Source: Guillardia theta CCMP2712 (Eukaryota; Cryptophyceae; Pyrenomonadales; Geminigeraceae). Taken from it: DNA of 64,000 bases. Made by a program: the position numbers and the translations under genes. The stretch is taken from positions 1 to 64,000 of the forward strand of contig NW_005434633.1 of assembly GCF_000315625.1 (NCBI RefSeq). Direction: 5' to 3'. Positions 55,394 to 64,000 of this stretch are shown one piece after another. The notes beneath the pieces were generated by a model. It worked only from the letters and a program-made list of their open reading frames with translations, had not been told where the DNA came from and made no database searches. Numbering within the stretch: the first letter of the stretch is position 1; each line of letters begins with the position of its first letter.

Positions 55394-57642
55394 ATGTACA
55401 GAATGGACGAAAGCCTGCAAAGCTCGTCGACGGACAGCACACTTCAGGTCAATGTGATCAGGCCTCTGCAGACTGCCATGCACTTGTACCTTCGGGATCC
55501 TGTTTCTGGGGAGGTGAGGCAATCAGAGGAAGACGTGCAGATTCTCTGATAGCGTGATGCGCACGTAACGTCTCTGCAGGTACGGGATGCTCACCTTGAA
55601 AGGTTGAGAATCCCGAGGCTGTTGATCAAGGCCTTCTTGCAAGTAGGATACAACTCAACACTGTATCCCTTCATTTTGTGTCTCCTACCGATACATCTGA
55701 AACATTGACAGGATGGTAAAGATGTTTCATGATATGCCATCAAACGTGCGATCGGCTTTCTTTCATGGATCGAATGCAATTGAGCTGATCGCCACAAGGT
55801 TATTACATTTGTTCTTATGCGTCAAGGAACTTTGACATCGCATCTTCCAGCTCTTTCATGGGAGAGTTTGCTATCATGAGACATCAGCAACAGGCTTCAG
55901 ACAGTCAGCGATGATGGAAGGATTTTTTTATGCTGAATTTTGCACCTTCCAGGTAAACATTTGTTCAACATCGACAGCTTGAGAGATGCAGTATCGACAG
56001 AAGCAGGTTTGGGGTGAGTATCTCACAATGGGAGCGATGATGGATATGGTGAATGATGGCGATGGCGATGGCGATGGCGATGATGAATCGTGATGGTAGT
56101 GATAGTGCTGACGATAATGATGATGATTGTGATGACGAGGAGAGTTGAATGTTGAATGTAGTCAGATCATCTTCATCATATGATGATCATACTGAATCTT
56201 CGACTAGTTACTGGATCATGGAGATGGATCCAAACACGATGGTTCGAACAAAGGTCGAGGTAACTGATGTTGGTTCAACAACTGGCAAGTGTTTGTTCAT
56301 ACTTCTTTCTTCCGCGTCTTCTTCCTCTTCTCTTATCCTGTCCTCGCTCCCATGCTGCTTTGCTCTGCAGATAAGCTCGGGAATCGCCTTCTTCCTAAAC
56401 ATGCACCCGGAAGAAATGCTCGCACGCCTGGGAAACTGCGACAACGCCCTTCCTAACTCGGAGCTCGAGTTCTTCGGCAACATGACATGTCGCCTTTCTC
56501 CTCTTATGCATTGTTTTTCCTCCTTGTACAGCCTGACCTTTTCTCTCCGTGTTTTTTCTTCCGCAGTTCCATTTTTATTCTCCATGTTTTCCCACTCCTC
56601 TCTCCGACGTGACGATGACGTCATCAGATGAGATTGCCAAGGTCCTAGACTCAAGAATAGTCCGCAACGTCCGCATGATCCGACGATGCCCACGGGTAAC
56701 GGGAGCGCGAAGGAGAAGCAGCATGACGTGGGATGGCAGAGCGGAAAACTCACAGATCCCTTGCTCGCCCGTCTGATCTCAATGAAGGAGCGAGATGCTC
56801 ACGGACGGTGAGACTTCACAGAGGGAGAGAAGAGGAGGAAAAGAAGAGCGAAGGGTAACATTATATCAGGGTAATCCGCGTCATGAACGTGCTGCAGCGT
56901 CTTAGCCCCGAGGAGTACGACTCAGCATGCAGGTCCTCGCTTTCCTCTGAAGAGCTCACATAGTGTGCTTGTCGCCTTTCCCCTTCCCATCTACTTGCTC
57001 CCAGTGCACATCTTGACCTATGTGCTTGTCCTCCTCGTCCTCTCCATCCGCATCTTCCTCCTGCCCGTCTAGACGTATCTCATGCTGTTGCCAGGAACGA
57101 GCCTGAGACTTGCCGCCCTCTCATGGATTGTCTCGGGGACGTGAGAGGGGGGGAAGAGCTGCTCGAGTCTGCGAACTACGACTCGCTCTTCACGCAGAGC
57201 TTCGCGTCTCTCAACGGGAGCGCGCAGGTGGGAAGAGGAGGGTGACGTGAAAGCCAAGTTGAGGGGGAAAGAATGCCGGGATGGGTTGGGGGGGAAGGAG
57301 GGAGGGGCGGGGAGGAGACTGAGAGGCTGACCGATGCTGGGGGTGCAGGGATTACAACAAGCGCAGAAGCTGACGGAGAAGGTGCAGCAGCTGTTTGCTC
57401 CGTTTGTCGAGTACGCGACTTCGAAGGGACTGTTAAGATAGAAGAGTATGAGAGTGTCAAGTGGGAGGAGGATCAGGGTTGTAAACAAGTGATAAGATGC
57501 GAGTGAGTCGCCTAGTTCGCTGGCTCAAAGCTTCTCCACCATCCATGCTCCTCACCTTGTCAGACTGCCAGCAACCTCCTCGTCCCGACCAGTGACACAG
57601 CAAGGTTCAGGAGGAGATTACGGTACTAGCCTTTCAGATGTA
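55394..57642 (+). CDS. Unknown exon-rich gene
   Basis: A series of short protein-like exons with GT-AG borders: MYRMDESLQSSSTDSTLQ-VNVIRPLQTAMHLYLRDPVSGE, FFHGSNAIELIAT, SYWIMEMDPNTMVRTKVE, ISSGIAFFLNMHPEEMLARL, ELEFFGNMT, VLDSRIVRNVRMIRR, VMNVLQRLSPEEYDSACR, LLESANYDSLFTQSFASLNG, GLQQAQKLTEKVQQLFAPFV and TASNLLVPTSDTAR. The pieces are helical and acidic, without recognised motifs. The start is tentative and the stop is not certain. The run of consistent exon-intron borders on one strand is the main support. Confidence 0.45.
56055..56090 (+). repeat. (GGCGAT)n short tandem repeat
   Basis: Four to five GGCGAT units followed by a GAT-rich stretch, in an intron of the unknown gene at 55.4-57.6 kb. 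Confidence 0.7.
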
Positions 57643-58152
57643 GAGTGAGCTTCAGTTAGACGACTGTGATTTGCCTATAGACTCTGCAACAATCTCAACC
57701 CCCTTTACCATCTTACTGCTGCAATGATGCCGCTCGAAACCATGTAAAACATCCCAACCGCGTCGTGCTCGACAAGTGGAAAGAGACTTTGCGTTGCACC
57801 CATGTTGTTTTGCTCCCTGATAGTCGTTGCTGCTCCACCTGGAAGACCCGTAGGTTACCTTCGTGAAGCAAGCCCAGCAGAGACGGATCCAGCTCCAGCA
57901 CAAGTGGTTCCCTCACAGGTGGGGCTGTGGCCGGAGACTATATACAGCTGCTAGCTCACTTCAGGCGCGAAGGGGGAGTAGACAGCGATGGGCATAGCAA
58001 GGACTGCAGGACTGCTAGGAATACGTCTCAAACCGTCTACCGCTGATACTGCAATCACTGAGCAAATGTGGTAGAACACTACAACAATCGTGATCTGAAG
58101 GAAGCTCGACAACGTCTTGTTGGTAATGGTCACATGAAGGATTCCTTTGAGT
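57643..58152. other. No supportable gene
   Basis: Short minus-strand frames, such as one starting MREPLVLELDPSLLGLLHEG at 57916, are suggestive but isolated and end after 67 codons without a splice partner. It may hold the 3' flank of the retroelement that follows. Confidence 0.35.
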
Positions 58153-60226
58153 CTATCCTTGTACAAACTCTTGACACGTTCCGAGGATGGAGGGGTGGAT
58201 GGAGAGATTCCCCGTTAGTTGTAGCCAGCGTCCGAGCGAGTCGAGGGATCCACAGCCTGTGACTTCACTGATCTGCTTAATGCGTTGGATTACGTAGTCT
58301 CGCTCCGCACTGTCCCCTGTCTCCATGAGGCTTGCGACGAAGTTCCATGCGTCTCGTCCGAGAATGACTTTAGGGTGTTCGAGCTGCATCCCCCCTGTGT
58401 ATTTGGGGGCCTGGAATATGATACTTGCCGTGGAGAGGGCCCGGGGCGCTTCCAAGCGGCTCGCATGGCTTGGGTTCACACGTTGTAAAGCTGGTCTAGT
58501 TCCTCGTCGTTCCTATGCATGATGGCGGCGGAGTACCGAAAGATCGTGACTATAGAGACAAGTCTGCCAGTGGGCGGAGCTGGAAATCAACGCAGGGAAA
58601 AGCGAAATATCGGGGTATGACTACCGCCTCCACTCGGAGATCCAGGAGGTGTGCACAGTTAAAATCAATCAAGTATCTGCCTGCCCATCAATCTTTCCGG
58701 TACCTTGGATTCCGGGTCGCGATTCACGCACAAACCTGCAGATATAAGAGGCATGCCGCTCTCTGATCTCCTGGGAGGACGTGCATACAACCTTCGAGAA
58801 GGAGTACATCCTCACAAAGACCAGAGAGCTTGGTAACAAACTTAAGGGCAAGCACTACCTACCAACACAGCTGCACTGGGTTGTAATTGTTCCACTAAGT
58901 CGATCGGTGAGCGCAGCTCTCGGACGCTGTCTGTCAAGAGCGCTACGTCGTCTGCGTACCAGCTCTGATGGTAGTCCTGCCCACCAAAGCTGACCGTCCC
59001 TGGGACCGTGTCCAGGAGTCTTGCCAGCGCCGATGTAATGCACAGAGCCAAGATAGGCGAGAGAGCGGAGCCTTGCAAGATTCCCTTGTGGAGCTGTATT
59101 TCTGCAAGTGGTCCCTGGTCATCTAGGATCCGAAAGGCCATCTCCTCCAGACATTTGCCTAGGATGATTGAGTCCTGATCTGAGAGCCCAAAGGTGCCCA
59201 GAAGATGCAGCACAACCTCGCGTCGTATGGTACCAAAGAAGTTGCTAAGATCGAGATACGCGACAATCAGACATTGTTTCCGGGCCCCGGATTGTCTGTA
59301 GCAGTTTCCACGCCTGTCTTTTGCAGCCTCTTCCTCCTCGGAAGCCCCGGGGTTGCGTCGGGTGGAGCACTTGGTGTTCCTCCAAGGCTGTCGTATGCAG
59401 GGCACCAAGAACTGGTTCGGCAGTTGTCTGCCCCTGATGAGATGTTCGAAAGGACAGGGCCGCAGTGGTCAATGTAGTCGCTGCCGTTTCCAGTGCTGAA
59501 GCTACTAACCGCGGGCATACCCCAGGCCTCCCTGTGCCACAACGCTGGCAGGGTCTCTGCTCTTCGGGGATAGCATTGATCGCATGAAAGAACTCCGTGT
59601 TGGCCTGCTTGTTCCTCTCTTGTGCTCGTTGGTGCGTTCAGTGCATCGCTGCAGGCCCTCCAGTTATGCGACGATAGCCCTCGTGAATCGAGAACAGCAG
59701 CCCGCTGTAGTATCGTGCGTATCCCACGAGGTGCAGGTTATTTCGACCTGCGCTGCGTCGTGTCGTCGCTGTATCCGAACCTGTATTACGTCTTGAGCCG
59801 CCCTCGCGTAAACAAAAATAAAAATAGCATTCATCATGGAGGACTGCAGTGCCACGTTTAGCGTCGTGCTGGTTCGCACTAGGGCCACTGATTCGCTACT
59901 ACACCATCCTGGTCCTCCATGACGGTCAGAAGGAGTGTCGCTATATCCTGCTCCGCTCCAGTGACTACAATCTGGTTAGGATGCTGTTGTCTTGGTGATC
60001 CCGTGGTTCGGATCTTAGCTGCGGCGAAGTTCCTCCATTTCCCCATGATTTGGTGAGTCTCCTCCGCTTGCATCCTCACCTGCTCTTGCTGCCCCTGTGC
60101 TTCCTCATCGGTCTGACCTTCAGGGTCTCCCTCTACACGCCCGACCGAGCAGACGCGCTGGAGGCAGACGGCGACCAGACGGCGAGCCGTGGACATGGCT
60201 GTTTGTATCGAGTCGGAGTAACGCAC
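58153..60226 (-). mobile_element. Degenerate non-LTR (LINE-like) retrotransposon, reverse transcriptase remnants
   Basis: Read on the minus strand: a coil-like segment (59.9-60.2 kb), finger motifs RGFRGGRGCKRQAWKLLQTI (about 59.3 kb), palm AYLDLSNFFGTIRREVVLHL, KGILQGSALSPILALCITSA and SWYADDVALLTDSVREL (catalytic YADD, about 58.95 kb), then a C-terminal part YTGGMQLEHPKVILGRDAWN (about 58.35 kb). Frames are broken by stops and indels. The thumb segment between palm and C-terminus lies on the opposite strand (58565-58860). No poly-A tail or target duplication was identified. It cannot encode an intact enzyme as read. Confidence 0.8.
58565..58860 (+). pseudogene. Inverted reverse-transcriptase thumb segment
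   Basis: The + strand reads CQWAELEINAGKSEISGYDY, then after a small indel SIKYLPAHQSFRYLGFRVAI and WEDVHTTFEKEYILTK. In LINE reverse transcriptases such sequence follows the YADD palm motif by about 30-40 residues. Here the palm ends on the minus strand at about 58880 and this segment points the other way, with the C-terminal part back on the minus strand below 58480. That indicates an inversion of about 300-350 nt inside the element. Confidence 0.7.
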
Positions 60227-60797
60227 GGCATGACGATCTGCTACATGCTTCCTCGAAGCGAAAGAAGCACTCAGCGCTCATCGCCCACGCGAGGAAGCAG
60301 CCCCCCTCTTCGGATTAGCCCAGTTGCCACTTAAATCGAATTGACCAGATAAGCCGAGCCACTTGCTTTAGGTAACTTCTTGACTAAATATCAGTCATCT
60401 TGATTGATTTAAAGACATTCTAGCTGTCTTCCAATCTGATTTAACTACTTTTCACTTAATTTGTTTCTTTGTTAAGTAAAATTTAAATGGAAAAAAATCT
60501 CCTTGCTGATGTGTCCAGTACCACCCCCAGAGAGCCTATACCCTAGTTCCTCCATTCAGTACCCCTACTTTTTCCTCTTAGTACCCCCTGTTTTGGCACT
60601 GCCATTCCAAGTTTTCACATGCCTACCGAACCTCGTGGTTCCACTCTCCCATCCAATTACCACCCCTTCAAAGAATGACCCTACCTATCAATTTAGAGCA
60701 AAAATGTTATGATATAACCCGTGCTTCCATCACCCCACCCCAGATCATCCACAAATTTGCTAAGGGGTTCCACCACTCCTTCCCCTCCTTTCACACC
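60227..60797. other. Intergenic with C-rich motif tract
   Basis: AT-rich sequence at about 60380-60490 is followed by a C-rich tract (60519-60735) with CAGTACCCCTACT, AGTACCCCCT and ATTACCACCCC motifs, ending about 60 nt before the start of the next gene. No coding sequence. Confidence 0.55.
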
Positions 60798-63700
60798 ATG
60801 GTAGCTCGCAAGGGCGATGGCGTGAGAGCGCGACCAGTGACGGAACAGATCCTTCTCGAAGCTGCCAGAATCTACGATGCGCGAGATGAGGGCATGGCCA
60901 AAGATCTCAAGTCCTATGCAGCATTCCTCTCGCGTCAGGATGCTTTCACAAAGGTGAGAGGAGAATGGGGGTTGCACGTGGTGAAAGGGCAGAAAAGTCG
61001 GCGAGAGCGAATGTGAGACGTCATGGTTGGCATGATGGATCTCGGATATAATGATGTGTACGAGCAGCTGACGAACTAGGGCTAGATTGTTTTGGGTTAG
61101 AACCAGAAGAATGTGGGGTTGTTGTCTTGAGAAAGACGGGTGCGTTGAGGGTTAGCGGCCGCCGGTGATGGTTGAGATGTAATGAGCCCATGAGTATCTT
61201 CGAGGATGGATCAAGTTTGTGATTCCACTTGACGAGAAATCTTGTAAACCACTCATGTGGTTCTACCTGTAATCTTGAATGTCAACTGGGGCATCATTTG
61301 CTTCTAGAATGTTCCGTAGATGACAGAAGCAAGCGTGCGTGCACAGTGTGTCTTGTGGTCTATCCTTGTGTCCTTGGAGATGTCCGACTTGTTAAATTAA
61401 GTCGTTCTGTTGTTCCAGCATCTTCCCAAGGACCTCCTTGAACGCGCCGTCAACATGCGGCCTCCCAGAGACAGGATCACCTGCCTGCTCATCGGTAACC
61501 ACTCCGCGGGAAAGTCCTCCTTCACCAACTGGTGGGATGAAGAAAGAATCTCTGCTGATCTTCGTGCTGAGCTGACAAGGTTGGCTGGTGCTTCAGGTAC
61601 ATCGGGGAGAAGATCCAGAAGGAGAGTGTTGCGATTGAAACCGCCGGCATCACGATGATCAGGCGTGGAAAGCAGCGCACGACATGGAGGGGGCCCCAGA
61701 CCATGAGCGCATTTCCTCATGTAGATCTCACTTGTTGTTTCTCCCTGATCCCTGAAGGATGTTGCTTCAGATCCAAGGCCTGAAGAAGATCGAGGGCGTG
61801 ACAGATTTCCTCAGTGAGTTTTCATAACACCTTGGATCTCCGAATAACTAGAAGTTGCTGCTGACCATCACATTCCCAGCCACGGAGTTCTCGACTTCGG
61901 AGGAGAAGAACTTTCCTCTCGTGGAGTTCATTGACACTCCTGGGCTCACAGACGGTGTTGTTGCAAAACTCCTACTGTTCCTGTGGTAATGGTGTCAGCA
62001 CAGGGACTCTCAAGTATCCTTTCGATGTTGAGTCGGTCATCTACGAGTTGGCCGAGCATGCGACTATGATCATGGTCTTCCTCGATCCGATCGGCAAGGC
62101 TCTTGTCAGTCGATGCATGAATGTGGTTGAGAAGCTGGCGGTCAACCATTCGGCAAAGATGTCGTATTACCTAACCAAGTTCGACACTGCCGGTAAACTT
62201 GCGGACATTGTGCAGAGGCGAGTGCGTCCGGACTGATGGGATGATGCAGGGGATGAGATCGATCGTACCAACGTCGTCTCACAGATTGTTCAAGAGCTTC
62301 AAGGACGCGTTCGCGCAACCCACGCGCTGAAGCTGCATACTATGTTTTTGCCAGGTTTGCTCGTAGAGTATGATAGAAGCCTTGTCACCTGACAGCTTTC
62401 TGCTGGAAATTTGCAGATCGTGCTGACGAGCAGACGAACCAGAAGGTTTGAAGAACTTGAATAGCAAACTTGGATGCTGACATTCTTCCTCATAGGTGCC
62501 GAACAAGATCGGAGAGTTGTGTCAGAATATTCGCATGGAGATAGACAGCAGAGTTCAAGATGTACGGAGAGCCGCACGACATGACTGCGCTGTGATTGAC
62601 GTCTCTGTTCCAAGGTGCTTGACGAGCTTAGCAAGGACTGCGAGGCGCTGAGCAAGATAGTCGATGAGAAGATCGAGCGCAACAAGAAGTGTGCCAGTCA
62701 CAACGCGGTAGATCGTGACATGAGGTTTCTGTTTCAACGATTTTGATTTGTTTCCTTGTTTTCATAGTTTGCAACCGTATGGAAAGGGGTTTTGTCGTCT
62801 GCTTTCATTGTGTTCCTTTCAATTTTCGTCATTTGGGCGCTTTTGAACTACGCGGACACCGATGTGATCGGAATCTGCGAGCAGCAGGTTTGATATTCTT
62901 CTGCGGGCCACGCTACTCACTCCCCTAGTGCTATTCCTCGTTTTTGTTTCTGTCTGTCTCTGTCTCGAGTGTGTTGACAAGATGTACAAAATGAAACTCC
63001 TGGCGTTGTCTAGGGAGAACATGTCACTGTTCACAAATTGCCTGGTTCTACCATCAAGGTATAGAGGACTCCATGAAAGGAATCTGTTGATATTGTTCAT
63101 TTGTGTATGCTCAACGTCTTTTTTTTTATTTTCTTGTGTTCATCTGATTGTTCCCTCCACGTGTTTCACAAGTCTCTTGTAATGGAACACAACAGGAAGT
63201 GAAGGATCGGCCAGTCAACAAGAACGTATATTGCACGATCTTGCGCTTCGCCGGAGGCGTACCAGCAGCGGTGAGGAGAAGAGATGGGATGAAGACTGAC
63301 AAGAAACTCACAGAGGTTGTCATACACAGGTTCTCCTGATCGTTGGGGTTGTGTGCACTGCTCTGTTGTGGTTGAAGAAGACAAAAGTTGTTGAGCAGGT
63401 GATTTGACGATGGACGACGTGAGGATTTCTGTTCTGAACGTTTTTCTGTCTTTGCAGCTATCCAGCGATGAGATGAGACGTCTGAAGGAGATTCAGGTTG
63501 CTCACGTTTATTCATCTCGTTTTCTTCATCTCGGTCCTGCTCCGCTCCTGCTCCTGCTCCTGCTGCTCTTCTCTGGTGCTCTTGCCTGCTGGTCTTACTC
63601 TCTCCCCCCCCCCCCCCTTCAGGATGACATCCACAACAACATCGAGAAGAGGCACAAGGAGCTCAAGGTGTGTTACTTGTCCCTCCTCATCTTCTCCACT

Positions 63701-63823
63701 GCCTGGTACTCTGTGCGGGGTAGACAATCTGCTTCCTATCCCAATCCCCTTTTCTCCTTCCATGGTAATCATCTGCTACAGAAACGCCTCACCGACGATG
63801 CTCTGGAAGATCATCTGGCCTAA
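60798..63823 (+). CDS. Dynamin-like/EHD-like large GTPase with C-terminal membrane segments
   Basis: The start MVARKGDGVRARPVTEQILL (exon 1, 60798-60953) is followed by an exon with the P-loop CLLIGNHSAGKSSFTNW, a conserved Thr in VAIETAGITMI (G2 candidate), FPLVEFIDTPGLTDG (G3, DTPG), TMIMVFLDPIGKALVSRCMN and SYYLTKFDTAGKL (G4-like TKFD in place of NKAD). A helical part follows (IGELCQNIRMEIDSRVQD, LDELSKDCEALSKIVDEKIE), then two hydrophobic segments, VLSSAFIVFLSIFVIWALL and VLLIVGVVCTALLWL, and a charged coil ending DALEDHLA with a stop at 63823. The layout fits a membrane-anchored dynamin-superfamily protein involved in membrane remodelling; the organelle is unknown. About 14 exons; minor borders approximate. 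Confidence 0.78.
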
Positions 63824-64000
63824 CTTGCCCTTGCCTTGGTGCAACGAAACAGACACTCTTGTTTCAAGTTTCTTGTCGTGTATGGTTTGTTGATATCGGT
63901 AGTTGAATTCCGTCGATCATATTGCTTTACACCGCCATGCTGCTGCATGCCCCTTGCTCTTGTCAAGTTTTGCCTGCATCGAAGTCTAAGACACAGAAAG
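63824..64000. other. Window end, no gene seen
   Basis: 3' flank of the dynamin-like gene. No coding or structural feature recognised. Confidence 0.5.

Noticed and set aside
57713-57916. Small minus-strand gene starting MREPLVLELDPSLLG
   Set aside because: Only 67 codons, no recognised domain, no splice continuation; kept out of the gene list.

Overview
This looks like nuclear DNA of a flagellated, intron-rich protist. Genes are split by short GT-AG introns (about 45-250 nt) with pyrimidine-rich, often (CTC)n, sense strands. Several products are long multidomain proteins of mixed ancestry, and one gene is an intraflagellar-transport GTPase (IFT22). The style fits a cryptophyte such as Guillardia theta, but that name is an inference from style. 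Two runs of N (19438-19537 and 31624-31944) mark scaffold gaps. I joined exons by eye, using splice dinucleotides, phase continuity and family motifs.

Layout. 0.6-4.2 kb (+): a secreted EF-hand protein continuous with a glutamate-receptor-like channel that carries a potassium-type filter (SVGYGD). 4.3-14.2 kb (-): a protein of about 3,000 residues with an ABCC-like double ABC module whose nucleotide sites are degenerate, then a RhoGAP-like region, ankyrin repeats and a PH domain. 14.2-17.6 kb: no supportable gene. 17.7-18.8 kb (-): membrane-anchored FkbM-type methyltransferase. 19.0-22.1 kb (+): a secreted-protein fragment cut by a gap, then a mitochondrial-type D-lactate dehydrogenase in many small exons. 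23.5-25.2 kb (+): a small cyclic-nucleotide-binding protein and an unknown gene. 25.8-34.2 kb (+): one long NHL-repeat gene whose exon phases stay consistent across the second gap, with an antisense aquaporin fragment inside the gap-containing intron. 34.4-36.1 kb (-): equilibrative nucleoside transporter.

36.7-42.3 kb is a three-unit tandem array. Each unit carries an unknown gene (about 305-311 codons) plus the 3' end of IFT22; only the last unit is attached to the rest of IFT22 (-). 43.6-46.0 kb (+): Rh-type ammonium transporter. 46.1-48.1 kb (-): unknown acidic/serine-rich protein. 48.1-49.8 kb: non-coding tract full of TACCCCTACC-like motifs, which recur in many intergenic regions here. 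50.8-53.8 kb: unknown ORFs and a GC-rich convergent gene pair broken by frameshifts. 55.4-57.6 kb (+): unknown exon-rich gene. 58.1-60.2 kb (-): decayed non-LTR retrotransposon with an internal inverted piece. 60.8-63.8 kb (+): dynamin-like membrane GTPase.

No operon logic applies; neighbours are functionally unrelated. Membrane transport and signalling are well represented: a ligand-gated-type channel, an ABC-derived scaffold, a nucleoside transporter, an Rh channel, an aquaporin fragment and a cNMP-binding protein.
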